Source: RPRB01 sp035519675
GTDB taxonomy: Bacteria; Myxococcota; Myxococcia; Myxococcales; Myxococcaceae
Length of the DNA: 64,000 nucleotides
NCBI GenBank assembly: GCA_035519675.1
Contig: DATIWB010000026.1
Location: forward strand, 1 to 64,000
Direction: 5' to 3'
The notes beneath the pieces were generated by a model. That model was not told where the DNA came from and made no database searches. It was given only the letters and a program-made list of their open reading frames with translations. Within the stretch, counting starts at the first letter, position 1. Each line of letters begins with the position of its first letter. The position numbers were made by a program, and so were the translations under genes. Below are positions 43,515-52,489 of this stretch, piece by piece.

Positions 43515-44210
43515 ATGGACGACCTCCGCCCGGCCAGCCGCCTGGACATCGCCGCCGCGGCCGCTCTGCTGTCCGAGCCGGCGCGGGTGTCGATCGTCTC
43601 CGCCCTGATGGACGGGCAGGCCCGGCCGGCCACGGAGCTGGCCCGGATCGCCCGCGTCTCACCCTCCACCGGGAGCGAGCACCTGGCGCTGCTGACCCGG
43701 GGTGGCCTGCTCCGGGTCGAGCAGCATGGCCGACACCGGTACCACCGGCTGGCGAGCGACGCGGTGGCCCACGCCTTCGAGAGCCTCTCCCTCCTCACCA
43801 CCCGACCGGCGCGGGCGGCGACCCTGGACCCTGCTGACGCGGCGTTCCGGCGTGCCCGCACCTGCTACCGCCACCTGGCCGGCGAGGTCGGAGTGGGGCT
43901 TCTGGACGCCCTGCTCCGCCGCCGGCTGGTCCGCCGCGAGGGCGCCCGCTTTGTCCTCACCCCGGCTGGACGTCGCACCGGCGAGTCGCTGGGACTGCTC
44001 GAGCCGGCACCCGCGCTCGAGGGAACCCCGTGCCTCGACTGGACCGAGCGCCGGGACCATCTGGCCGGTCCGCTGGGGATTGGCTTGACCGAGGGTCTCC
44101 TGGAGCGCGGCTGGGTCCGCCGCAAGGCGGGGACCCGGGCCCTGCGCGTCACCGTCGAGGGCGCGCGCGGGTTGCGCGACGGCTTCGGGCTGGCGCTCGA
44201 ACCGGGCTAG
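43515..44210 (+). CDS. ArsR-family transcriptional regulator with C-terminal extension
   Basis: 231 residues. The winged helix (about 14-90) shows AAAALLSEPARVSIVSALMD and RVSPSTGSEHLALLTRGGLL, the standard ArsR recognition helix and wing. No metal-binding Cys pair is seen in it. The second half (about 105-231) is a further helical region seen in long ArsR-like regulators. It may control the preceding cfa-like gene, but that is inference from position. It is convergent with ndk. Confidence 0.8.
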   Translation: MDDLRPASRLDIAAAAALLSEPARVSIVSALMDGQARPATELARIARVSPSTGSEHLALLTRGGLLRVEQHGRHRYHRLASDAVAHAFESLSLLTTRPARAATLDPADAAFRRARTCYRHLAGEVGVGLLDALLRRRLVRREGARFVLTPAGRRTGESLGLLEPAPALEGTPCLDWTERRDHLAGPLGIGLTEGLLERGWVRRKAGTRALRVTVEGARGLRDGFGLALEPG

Positions 44211-44242
44211 CGACAGCTTGACGCCAAAGGCCGGTGTCCCGC

Positions 44243-44680
44243 CTACCGCTTCGAGGCGTACGGGGTGATCTCCGTCTCCCGGAAGAAGTACGCGATCTCG
44301 GTCTTCGCGTTCTCCGGGCTGTCCGAGCCGTGTACCGTGTTCTTCTCCACGTCGGTGGCGAAGTCCTTCCGGATGGTCCCGGGCGCGGCGTTGGCCGGAT
44401 TGGTCGCCCCCATGACCTCCCGGTTCCTGGCGATGGCGTTCTCGCCCTCGAGCACCATCAGGACCACCGGGCCCGAGGTCATGAAGGTCACCAGGTCCTT
44501 GAAGAACGGCCGGGCCTTGTGGACCGCGTAGAAGCCCTCGGCCTCCCGCTGCGAGAGGTGCTGCATCCTCATCGCGACCGGCTTGAGGCCCTTCTCCTCG
44601 AAGCGAGCGATGAGCTTCCCGATGATGCCCTTCTCCAGCCCGTCGGGCTTGATGATGGAGAGGGTGCGCTCAGTGACCAT
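44243..44680 (-). CDS. ndk: Nucleoside diphosphate kinase
   Basis: 145 residues, the usual length. It transfers gamma-phosphates between nucleoside triphosphates and diphosphates through a phospho-His, seen in NTVHGSDSPENA. The start MVTERTLSIIKPDG is canonical. It follows sucD by 21 bases, so GTP or ATP made by succinyl-CoA synthetase and the kinase are probably co-expressed. Confidence 0.97.
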   Translation of the reverse strand: MVTERTLSIIKPDGLEKGIIGKLIARFEEKGLKPVAMRMQHLSQREAEGFYAVHKARPFFKDLVTFMTSGPVVLMVLEGENAIARNREVMGATNPANAAPGTIRKDFATDVEKNTVHGSDSPENAKTEIAYFFRETEITPYASKR

Positions 44681-44701
44681 GTCCGTTCCGTTCCTTCGCG
44701 T

Positions 44702-45589
44702 CTAGTGCCGTCCGCGCTGTAACGCGGCCTGCAGGGTGGTGCCGAGCTCGGCCGGAGACGGCGCCATCAGCACGCCGGCCGCCTCCATCGCCTTGATCTT
44801 CTCCGCGGCGGTGCCCTTGCCGCCGGCGATGATCGCCCCGGCGTGCCCCATCCGCTTGCCCGGAGGCGCCGAGACGCCAGCGATGAACCCGGCGATTGGC
44901 TTCTTGAACTCCTTGGCGATGTAGGCCGCCGCGGTCTCCTCGGCGCTGCCGCCGATCTCGCCGATCATGATGACCGCGTCGGTCTCGGGGTCGGCGTTGA
45001 ACAGCCTCAGGCAATCGACGAAGTCGGTCCCGTTCACCGGGTCGCCGCCGATCCCCACCGCCGTCGACTGGCCGAGCCCGAGCTGGGTGAGCTGGAAGAC
45101 CGCCTCGTAGGTCAGGGTCCCGGAGCGGGAGACCACTCCGATGCGACCGGGCTTGTGGATGTGGCCGGGCATGATGCCGATCTTGCACTTGCTGCCGGGG
45201 GTGATGACGCCCGGGCAGTTGGGGCCCACCAGCCGCACCGGCCGGCCCTGGAGCGCCCGCTTCACCTTCACCATGTCCATCACCGGGATGCCCTCGGTGA
45301 TGACGATGACCAGCGGCACCCCGGCGTCGGCCGCCTCGAGGATCGCGTCCCCGGCGAACGGCGGGGGGACGAAGATGACGCTGACGTTGGCCCCGGTCTG
45401 CTTCACCGCGTCGGACACGGTGTTGAAGATCGGCACCCGGTCCTGGAACTCGGTCCCACCCTTGCCCGGCGTCACCCCGGCGACGAGCTTCGTGCCGTAG
45501 TCCAGCATCTGCCCGGCGTGGAACGAGCCGGCGGAGCCGGTGATGCCCTGCATCAGCACCCGGGTGTTCTGGTCGATGAGGATGCTCAT
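44702..45589 (-). CDS. sucD: Succinyl-CoA synthetase alpha subunit
   Basis: 295 residues. It has the CoA-binding Rossmann fold (MQGITGSAGSFHAGQMLDYG), GPNCPGVITPG, and the catalytic phospho-His loop in KRMGHAGAIIAGGKG. With SucC it forms ATP or GTP from succinyl-CoA. The ATG overlaps the sucC stop (ATGA), fixing the start. The open frame extends much further upstream on this strand, but only as a shadow of sucC. Confidence 0.97.
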   Translation of the reverse strand: MSILIDQNTRVLMQGITGSAGSFHAGQMLDYGTKLVAGVTPGKGGTEFQDRVPIFNTVSDAVKQTGANVSVIFVPPPFAGDAILEAADAGVPLVIVITEGIPVMDMVKVKRALQGRPVRLVGPNCPGVITPGSKCKIGIMPGHIHKPGRIGVVSRSGTLTYEAVFQLTQLGLGQSTAVGIGGDPVNGTDFVDCLRLFNADPETDAVIMIGEIGGSAEETAAAYIAKEFKKPIAGFIAGVSAPPGKRMGHAGAIIAGGKGTAAEKIKAMEAAGVLMAPSPAELGTTLQAALQRGRH

Positions 45590-46761
45590 GACACCTTCTC
45601 GCCCCGGGCCGCGGCCACGGCCTTCTCCGCCGCCTGCCGGAGGTTGTCCGCGGGGATGATCGGCAGACCCGACTTGCGGAGGATCTCCTTCCCCAGCTCC
45701 ACGTTGGTGCCCTCCAGCCGGACCACCAGCGGAACCTTGAGGTGTACCTCGCGAGCGGCGGCGACCACGCCCTCGGCGATGATGTCGCACTTCATGATCC
45801 CGCCGAAGATGTTGATCAGGACCGCCTTCACCGCCTTGGAGCTGAGGATGAGCTTGAAGGCCTCGGTGACCTTCTCCTTGCTCGCCCCGCCGCCGACGTC
45901 GAGGAAGTTCGCCGGCTGGCCGCCCACCAGCTTGATGGTGTCCATCGTCGCCATCGCCAGACCGGCGCCGTTCACCATGCAGCCAATGTTCCCGTCGAGC
46001 GAGATGTAGGCCAGGTCGTGCTCCTTGGCCGCCGCCTCGATCGGGTCCTCCTCGTCCACGTCGCGGTAGGCGACCAGGTCCTTGTGCCGGTAGAGCGCGT
46101 TGTCGTCGAAGTTCAGCTTGGCGTCGAGCGCCACCACCGAGCCGTCCTTGAGGAGCACCAGGGGATTGACCTCCGCCAGCGAGGCGTCGGTCTCGAGGTA
46201 GCAGCGGTAGAGCGCCCGGGCGAACACCACGAACTTGCCGATGCTGTCGCCCTTCAGGCCCAGCCCGAAGGCGAGCTTCCGGGCCTGGTAGTCGGCCAGC
46301 CCCACCACCGGATCGATGGACTCGAGGAGAATCTTCTCCGGATGCTTGGCGGCGACCTCCTCGATCTCCACCCCGCCCTCGCTGGAGGCCATGAGCGACA
46401 GGCGCGAGGTGGCCCGATCGAGCGTCATGCCCAGGTAGAACTCCCGCTCGATGGGGAGCCCTTCCTCCACGTAGACCTTGTTGACCTTCTGGCCCTCGGG
46501 CCCGGTCTGGTGGGTCTTGAGCATCATCCCCAGCATCTGGGCAGCCAGCGACCTGGCCTCGGCGGGGCTCCTGGCGAGCTTCACTCCGCCCCCCTTGCCC
46601 CGTCCACCGGCGTGGATCTGCGCCTTCACCACCACCACCGGGGTTCCCAGGGAGGTCGCGGCCTTCTCGGCCTCCTCGGGTGTGGTGGCCAGCACGCCGC
46701 GGGGGGTGGGCACCCCGTACTTCCGGAAGAGCTCTTTGCCCTGATACTCGTGGATCTTCAT
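45586..46761 (-). CDS. sucC: Succinyl-CoA synthetase beta subunit
   Basis: 391 residues, starting with MKIHEYQGKELFRKYGVPTP. The ATP-grasp domain has KAQIHAGGRGKGGGVK, and the C-terminal part has NIFGGIMKCDIIAEGVV. The 35 codons open before the ATG at 46761 have no similarity to the family. A 160-base spacer without a gene separates it from sdhB. Confidence 0.97.
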   Translation of the reverse strand: MKIHEYQGKELFRKYGVPTPRGVLATTPEEAEKAATSLGTPVVVVKAQIHAGGRGKGGGVKLARSPAEARSLAAQMLGMMLKTHQTGPEGQKVNKVYVEEGLPIEREFYLGMTLDRATSRLSLMASSEGGVEIEEVAAKHPEKILLESIDPVVGLADYQARKLAFGLGLKGDSIGKFVVFARALYRCYLETDASLAEVNPLVLLKDGSVVALDAKLNFDDNALYRHKDLVAYRDVDEEDPIEAAAKEHDLAYISLDGNIGCMVNGAGLAMATMDTIKLVGGQPANFLDVGGGASKEKVTEAFKLILSSKAVKAVLINIFGGIMKCDIIAEGVVAAAREVHLKVPLVVRLEGTNVELGKEILRKSGLPIIPADNLRQAAEKAVAAARGEKVS

Positions 46762-46921
46762 GGGATGTTCGCCCCGGGGGGGGGCGCATGTCTCACGCAG
46801 AAACCGGGGCGAGGCAAGAGGGAAACGCACCGCGGCACCCGTCTGGCGCGTTTCCGGGCTCGACACCCGTCCGGGCAGAGGGGTGGTGGCACGCGGGCCG
46901 CCCTGACCTCGGCCTGACCTA

Positions 46922-47767
46922 CTAGGCCGGGCCGCCGGCGGCGGCCTCGCTCTCCTCGTCCTTGAAGAACAGGTCCTTGACCACGAGCTTGGTCACCTCG
47001 CGATTCATCGCCGCGATGGAGGTGGTGAGCGGGATCTCCTTGGGGCAGACCCGGACGCAGTTCTGCGCCTTGCCGCAGTCCTGGATGCCGCCGGGGCCCA
47101 TCAGCCCGTGGAGCCGATCGTCGGCATGCATCGCGCCGGTGGGGTGCATGTTGAAGAGGCGCGCCTGGCTGATGGGGGCGGCGCCCATGAAGTCGTTGTC
47201 CTGGGTGATCTGAGGGCAGGCCTCGAGGCAGCTCCCGCAGGTCATGCAGGTGGAGAGCACGTAACGCTGGGCCTGGTCGCTCTGGCTCTGCCGCGGGCCG
47301 GGGCCGAGGTTGTGCGTGCCGTCCAGCTCGATCCAGGCCTTCACGGTCTTCAGCGACTCGAACATCCGGTTGCGGTCGACGGCGAGGTCCCGGACCATCG
47401 GGAACTTGCGCATCGGCTCGAGGGTGATGGGCCACTCGAGCTTGTCCACCAGCGCCGAGCAGGCCATCCGGACCCGCCCGTTGATGTTCATCGCGCAGCT
47501 GCCGCAGACCTCCTCCAGGCAGGAAGCGTCCCAGGTCACCGGGGTGGTCGTCTCGCCGGCGGCGTTCACCGGGTTCCGCTGGATCTCCATCAGGCAGGAG
47601 ACGACGTTGGCACCCTTCCGGTAGGGGACCCGGAACTCCTCGAAGCCGCCGGGCTTGCCGGCGCTCTCCTGCCGCCAGATGCGGAAGGTGATCCACTTCT
47701 CTCCGGCCCCCGCCCGGCTCCCGGTGGTCGTTCCAGCCTGCGTGGCTTCGTCCATGGCGTCGTTCAC
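46922..47767 (-). CDS. sdhB: Succinate dehydrogenase/fumarate reductase iron-sulfur subunit
   Basis: 281 residues, longer than the E. coli type and like the subunits found in delta-group and Bacteroidota enzymes. The 2Fe-2S site is CLEEVCGSCAM, the 4Fe-4S site CMTCGSCLEACP and the 3Fe-4S site CVRVCPKEIP with the upstream CGKAQNC. It passes electrons from the flavoprotein toward quinone. It starts 4 bases after the sdhA stop. Confidence 0.95.
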   Translation of the reverse strand: MNDAMDEATQAGTTTGSRAGAGEKWITFRIWRQESAGKPGGFEEFRVPYRKGANVVSCLMEIQRNPVNAAGETTTPVTWDASCLEEVCGSCAMNINGRVRMACSALVDKLEWPITLEPMRKFPMVRDLAVDRNRMFESLKTVKAWIELDGTHNLGPGPRQSQSDQAQRYVLSTCMTCGSCLEACPQITQDNDFMGAAPISQARLFNMHPTGAMHADDRLHGLMGPGGIQDCGKAQNCVRVCPKEIPLTTSIAAMNREVTKLVVKDLFFKDEESEAAAGGPA

Positions 47768-47771
47768 TTCC

Positions 47772-49643
47772 TCAGGCGTACCAGCGCGGCTCGGGGTCGA
47801 GCACGGGGGTGGGGATGGGCTCGTAGGTGATCTCCGAACCCTGCGGCGTCCACCGGGCGATGGTGGTCTTGGCCCACTTCTGGTGGCGCTCCTTCCACAG
47901 GCGCATCCAGTCGGGGTCCTGGTTCGGGTCCCTGGTCTTGGGCTCGGGGAGCTGGAACTCGGGCTTGTAGTGGGCCCCGCGCGACTCGTCGCGGAGCAAC
48001 GCGCTCTTGGTGATGACCTCGCCCAGGGCGAACATGTTCCAGAGCTGGTTCACGTAGCTCAGGGGGCGGTTGCTGCTGTGTCCGTGGTCGAGCACGTTGA
48101 GCCGCTTCCACCGGTCCTTCAGCTCCTCGATCTTCTCCAGAGTCTTGCGGAGCCGGTCGTTCCGGCGGACGACCGTGACGTTCTCGGTCATCACCTCGCC
48201 CAGCTCCTTGGCCAGTACGTAGGGGTTCTCGGTCCCGTTCATCCGGTCGATGCCGGCGAAGCGCTCGGCCCACTGCTTCTTCGCCTCCTCGAACACCTGC
48301 GCCGGCACGGCGGTGGAGCTCCGGGTGTTGTTCTTCGCGTAGCTGACCATCGCCGGCCCGCCGAGGATCCCGCCGTAGAGGCACGAGACCAGCGAGTTGG
48401 CGCCCAGGCGGTTCGCACCGTGGTACGCGTAGTCCGCCTCGCCCGAGGCATAGAGGCCGGGGATGTTGGTGGCCTGGTTCTTCGGGCTCCCCGCCAGCGG
48501 CTCGAGGTTGGGGCCTGGCTCGAAGGTCACGTACAGCCCGCCCATCGAGTAGTGCATCCCGGGGAAGATGACCATCGGATGGCGGCGCGGGTCGTCGCCC
48601 ACGAACTTCTCGTAGATCTCCATCACGCCCTTGATCTTCGCGTCGAGCGTGGAGGCCGGGATGTGGGTGACGTCGAGGTACACCCCGTCGCGCCCGCCGA
48701 TGCCCATGCTCAGCTCGCGGCAGACGTGGAAGATCTCCCGGGTGGCGACGTCGCGGGGGACCAGGTTCCCGTACTTGGGGTACTTCTCCTCGAGGAAGTA
48801 CCAGCGCTCGTCCTCGGGGATGCTCATCGGCGCGCGGGTGTCGCCCTTCTTCTTCGGGACCCAGACCCGGCCGCCCTCGCCGCGGACGGACTCGGACATC
48901 AGGCGCAGCTTGTCCTCGCCGGGGATGGAGGTGGGGTGCACCTGGATGAACTCGCCGTTGGCGTAGATCGTGCCCTCGAGGTACGCGCGGCCGGCGGCGG
49001 TGCCGGTGTTGATGATCGAGTTGGTCGAGCGGCCGAAGACGATGCCCGGGCCGCCGGTGGCCAGCATCACCGCCTCGGCGGGGAGCGCGCGGAGCTCCAT
49101 GGTCCGCAGGTCCATCGCCACGCTGCCCACCACCCTTCCGGACTCGTCCTTCACCGTGCCCAGCCACTCCCAGTACTCGTACTTGTCCACCAGCCCGTCG
49201 GCCTCGAACCGGCGGACCTGCTCGTCGAGCGCGTAGAGCAGCTGCTGCCCGGTGGTGGCGCCGGCGAAGGCGGTCCGGTGGTGGAGCGTGCCGCCGAAGC
49301 GGCGGAAGTCGAGGAGCCCCTCGGCGGTCCGGTTGAAGGGCACGCCCATCCGGTCGAGCAGGTAGATGATGCCGGGCGCCGCGTAGCACATGCCGCGGAC
49401 GCTGGTCTGCTCGGCGAGGAAGTCGCCGCCGCGCAGCGTGTCCTTGACGTGGATGTCCGGGTGGTCACCCTCGCCCTTGGTGTTCACCGCGCCGTTGATG
49501 CCGCCCTGGGCGCAGACCGAGTGCGAGCGCTTCACCGGCACGAAGGACAGGAGGTCCACCTTGTGGCCGGCCTCACAGAGCTTGATGACCGTCATCAGCC
49601 CCGCCAGCCCGCCTCCCACCACCGTGAATCGAGGTTCCGCCAT
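47772..49643 (-). CDS. sdhA: Succinate dehydrogenase/fumarate reductase flavoprotein subunit
   Basis: 623 residues. The N-terminal FAD fold VVGGGLAGLMTVIKLCEAG, the covalent-flavin region with SHSVCAQGGINGAVN, and the active-site block YHGANRLGANSLVSCLYGG are intact, so the catalytic subunit looks functional. It oxidises succinate to fumarate or the reverse. A GGGGGTCAC site precedes the ATG, 14 bases after the end of the truncated anchor gene. Confidence 0.96.
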   Translation of the reverse strand: MAEPRFTVVGGGLAGLMTVIKLCEAGHKVDLLSFVPVKRSHSVCAQGGINGAVNTKGEGDHPDIHVKDTLRGGDFLAEQTSVRGMCYAAPGIIYLLDRMGVPFNRTAEGLLDFRRFGGTLHHRTAFAGATTGQQLLYALDEQVRRFEADGLVDKYEYWEWLGTVKDESGRVVGSVAMDLRTMELRALPAEAVMLATGGPGIVFGRSTNSIINTGTAAGRAYLEGTIYANGEFIQVHPTSIPGEDKLRLMSESVRGEGGRVWVPKKKGDTRAPMSIPEDERWYFLEEKYPKYGNLVPRDVATREIFHVCRELSMGIGGRDGVYLDVTHIPASTLDAKIKGVMEIYEKFVGDDPRRHPMVIFPGMHYSMGGLYVTFEPGPNLEPLAGSPKNQATNIPGLYASGEADYAYHGANRLGANSLVSCLYGGILGGPAMVSYAKNNTRSSTAVPAQVFEEAKKQWAERFAGIDRMNGTENPYVLAKELGEVMTENVTVVRRNDRLRKTLEKIEELKDRWKRLNVLDHGHSSNRPLSYVNQLWNMFALGEVITKSALLRDESRGAHYKPEFQLPEPKTRDPNQDPDWMRLWKERHQKWAKTTIARWTPQGSEITYEPIPTPVLDPEPRWYA

Positions 49644-49657
49644 GTGACCCCCTGCAA

Positions 49658-49849
49658 TCAGCCGACGGCGCCGAAGCGCATCTGGAAGAGCCCGGTGAGG
49701 CGCTGCACGAAGTAGCCCCAGTTCCCGGCATGGGCGGGCCCGCGCAGGGCCGACATGTCCTCGAACACGCGGCGCCAGAGGAAGGAGTGGTCGTCCGGGG
49801 CGCCGGTGTCCGCGCGGACGGCATCGGCGGTGGTGGCGGCATCGGCCAT
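49658..49849 (-). pseudogene. sdhC: Truncated sdhC-like membrane anchor of succinate dehydrogenase
   Basis: 63 codons from an ATG at 49849. It begins with a polar N-terminus (DDHSFLWRRVFEDM) and reaches GNWGYFVQRLTGLFQ, the QRxTG motif that opens the first membrane helix of SdhC/SdhD-type cytochrome b subunits, then ends at RFGAVG and a stop. No membrane helix and none of the later heme-ligand His are present. A full anchor for this enzyme class has about 200 residues. The position immediately before sdhA is exactly that of sdhC. It is either a 3'-deleted gene or a local sequence collapse; a short functional peptide is less likely. Confidence 0.6.
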
Positions 49850-50095
49850 TGTCGACTCTTCTGATTACTTCCCGGGGCGGGACCTGACCATCGGCGGAGT
49901 CTCCCGGAAATCAGGGGCTTTCATGGCGGACAGGAGTCGCCCTGTCTTCCAGAAGCCGGAGGCGCGAGGCAAGAAGAATCCGGCCACGGACCGTGGAATC
50001 CACGGGCGGACGGCTCAGGAGCGAGCCCTCCTGGCCCATGGGGAACGCCTCGACCGGGGGGGGCGGCGACACTGGTCCCCCTCGGACCACGCGTC

Positions 50096-51034
50096 CTATA
50101 GCTTCACCTCGTCCACGGTCTTCTTCACCGAGGCGAACGACTTCTGCAGCTCGGCCTTCTCCGCCTCGTTCAGCTCCAGCTCGATGATCTTCTCCACCCC
50201 GCCCGAGCCGATCTGCACCGGGACGCCCATGAAGAAGCCGTTGATCCCGTACTGCCCCTCGAGCAGCGCCGCCGCCGGAAGGACCCGCTTCCGGTCGAAG
50301 ATGAAGCTCTCCGCCATGGCGATGGCCGAGCCCGCCGGGCCGAAGTAGGCCGAGCCGGTCTTGTACAGCGCCACCAGCTCTCCCCCGCCCTTCCGGGTCC
50401 GGTCCACGACGGCGTCCAGCTTGTCCTTGGGGAGCATCTGGGTCAGCGGGACGCCGCCCACCGTCGCGTGCCGGAGCAGCGGCACCATGTCGTCCCCGTG
50501 CCCGCCGAGCACCAGCGCCTCGATGTCCCGCATCGAGACGTTCAGCGCCTCGGCGACGAAGAACTTGAATCGCGCGGTGTCCAGCACCCCCGCCATCCCG
50601 ACCACCTGGTGCTTCTTGAACCCGGTGATCTTGAACAGCGCGTACACCATCGCGTCCAGCGGGTTGGCCACGTTGATCACGAAGGCGTTCGGGCAGTGGG
50701 CCTTCACGTTGCTCGCCACGTCCTTCATGATCTTGAGGTTGACCTCGAGCAGGTCCTCCCGGGTCATCCCCGGCTTCCGGGGCATGCCGGCGGTGATGAT
50801 CACCACCTCGCTGCCGGCCACGTCCTTCCAGTCGGTGGTCCCGGTGACCCGGCAGTCGTAGCCGTCCACCGCCGCCAGCTGGTTGATGTCCAGAGCCTTC
50901 CCCTTCACCAGACCCTCGGCCGCGGGGATGTCGTAGAGCACCACGTCGCCGAGCTGCTTCTGCACCGCGAGGAGCGCGAGGTTGCCGCCGATCTGTCCGC
51001 CGCCGATGAGTCCGATCTTCCGCTTGCCGCCCAT
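50096..51034 (-). CDS. mdh: Malate dehydrogenase (LDH-like type)
   Basis: 312 residues. The NAD fold GLIGGGQIGGNLALL is followed by the substrate loop VIITAGMPRKPGMTREDLLEVN, which carries the Arg pair expected for malate, and then by INVANPLDAM and LGGHGDDMVPLLR with the catalytic His. It interconverts malate and oxaloacetate. The start ATG at 51034 lies 17 bases after icd; the frame is open into icd as a shadow. A 246-base gene-free spacer, which probably holds the sdh promoter, lies downstream. Confidence 0.96.
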   Translation of the reverse strand: MGGKRKIGLIGGGQIGGNLALLAVQKQLGDVVLYDIPAAEGLVKGKALDINQLAAVDGYDCRVTGTTDWKDVAGSEVVIITAGMPRKPGMTREDLLEVNLKIMKDVASNVKAHCPNAFVINVANPLDAMVYALFKITGFKKHQVVGMAGVLDTARFKFFVAEALNVSMRDIEALVLGGHGDDMVPLLRHATVGGVPLTQMLPKDKLDAVVDRTRKGGGELVALYKTGSAYFGPAGSAIAMAESFIFDRKRVLPAAALLEGQYGINGFFMGVPVQIGSGGVEKIIELELNEAEKAELQKSFASVKKTVDEVKL

Positions 51035-51051
51035 GATTCCGTCGCCGCCTT

Positions 51052-52353
51052 TCACATGTGCTGGATGATGGCCTGGCCAAACTCCGAGCACTTGAGTTCC
51101 TTCACCTCGCCCCGACCGTCGCCCTTCATCAGACGGGCGAAGTCGTAGGTGACGGTGCGCGCCCCGATGGCGCCGTTCATTCCCTTGACGATCAGATCCG
51201 CCGCCTCGTTCCACCCCAGGTGCCGGAACATCATGTCGCCGGAGAGGATCACGCTCCCCGGGTTCACCTTGTCCAGGTCCGCGTACTTCGGCGCGGTGCC
51301 GTGCGTCGCCTCGAACACCGCGTGCCCGGTCACGTAGTTGATGTTCCCACCCGGGGCGATGCCGATGCCGCCCACCTGCGCAGCGAGCGCGTCGCTCAAG
51401 TAGTCGCCGTTGAGGTTCAAGGTGGCGATGACGTCGAACTCGTCGGGACGGGTCAGCACTTGCTGCAGGGTGATGTCGGCGATGGCGTCCTTGATCAGCA
51501 GCTTCCCCGAGGCGAGCGCCGCCTTCTGCTCGGCGTTGGCCGCCTCCTCGCCCCTCTTGGCCTTGGTCTCCTCCCACTGCTCCCAGGTGTAGACCTTGCC
51601 GCCGAACTCGCGCTCGGCGAGGGCATAGCCCCAGCCCCGGAAGGCGCCCTCGGTGAACTTCATGATGTTGCCCTTGTGCACGAAGGTGACGCTCTTCCGC
51701 CTGTGCTCCAGGGCGTAGCGGATGGCGGCGCGGATCAGCCGCTCGCTTCCCTCGCGGGAGACGGCCTTGATGCCGATCCCGCATTCCTGGGGGAACCTGA
51801 TCTTCTTGAACTCCTTCGGAAAGCGCTCTCGGAACATCGCCAGGAACGCCGTGGCCGACTCCGAGCCCGCCTCGAACTCGATGCCGGCGTAGATGTCCTC
51901 GGTGTTCTCCCGGAAGATGACCATGTCCACCTTCTCCGGGGCCTTCACCGGGCTCGGCACGCCCTTGAAGTAGCGCACCGGGCGCAGGCAGACGTAGAGG
52001 TCGAGCAGCTGCCGCAGGGCCACGTTGAGGCTGCGGATGCCGCCGCCGATCGGCGTGGTCAGCGGGCCCTTGATCCCCACCAGGTACGTGCGGAACGCTT
52101 CGATTGTCTCGTCGGGCAACCAGTTCTTCGTGGCCTTGAACGCCTTCTCGCCAGCGAGCACCTCCATCCAGGCGATGGAGCGCTTCCCTCGGTAGGCCTT
52201 CGCCACCGCCGCGTCGAACACCGCCTGCGATGCGCGCCAGATGTCGCGGCCCGTCCCGTCACCCTCGATGAACGGGATGACCGGCCGATCCGGGACCGAC
52301 AGTGTTCCCGAGGACAGCGTGATTCTCTCACCTGCCGGAACGGGGTTGCTCAT
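51052..52353 (-). CDS. icd: NADP-dependent isocitrate dehydrogenase
   Basis: 433 residues from the ATG at 52353, which has GGGAGGGCACC before it. Family blocks are PFIEGDGTGRDIW, TTPIGGGIRSLNVALRQ with the Ser that is phosphorylated in E. coli, RENTEDIYAGIEF, VHKGNIMKFTEG and ATHGTAPKYAD. It converts isocitrate to 2-oxoglutarate. It heads the leftward icd-mdh pair and diverges from gltA across a 136-base spacer. Confidence 0.96.
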   Translation of the reverse strand: MSNPVPAGERITLSSGTLSVPDRPVIPFIEGDGTGRDIWRASQAVFDAAVAKAYRGKRSIAWMEVLAGEKAFKATKNWLPDETIEAFRTYLVGIKGPLTTPIGGGIRSLNVALRQLLDLYVCLRPVRYFKGVPSPVKAPEKVDMVIFRENTEDIYAGIEFEAGSESATAFLAMFRERFPKEFKKIRFPQECGIGIKAVSREGSERLIRAAIRYALEHRRKSVTFVHKGNIMKFTEGAFRGWGYALAEREFGGKVYTWEQWEETKAKRGEEAANAEQKAALASGKLLIKDAIADITLQQVLTRPDEFDVIATLNLNGDYLSDALAAQVGGIGIAPGGNINYVTGHAVFEATHGTAPKYADLDKVNPGSVILSGDMMFRHLGWNEAADLIVKGMNGAIGARTVTYDFARLMKGDGRGEVKELKCSEFGQAIIQHM

Positions 52354-52392
52354 GGTGCCCTCCCGAATTGCCAAAACCCCTGGCGGTCGGGG

Positions 52393-52422
52393 GGTATACG
52401 GGACGCGACAACGGCTCCGCAA
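52393..52422 (-). promoter_or_regulatory. Possible icd promoter
   Basis: On the minus strand TTGCGG (52422-52417) and TATACC (52398-52393) are 18 bases apart, about 40 bases before the icd ATG. The -10 matches four or five positions of the consensus. The overlap with the divergent gltA control region suggests joint regulation, but no operator is evident. Confidence 0.4.
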
Positions 52423-52489
52423 CTTGGAACAAGGGCCTACTCTTTTTGGTTGAATCGAGCCTCTCCCCGGTGAAATGACGCCTTACGCC

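Noticed and set aside
52424..52452. A sigma-70 promoter for gltA beginning at TTGGAA
   Set aside because: No acceptable -10 lies 16-18 bases downstream (TGGTTG), so I do not call it.
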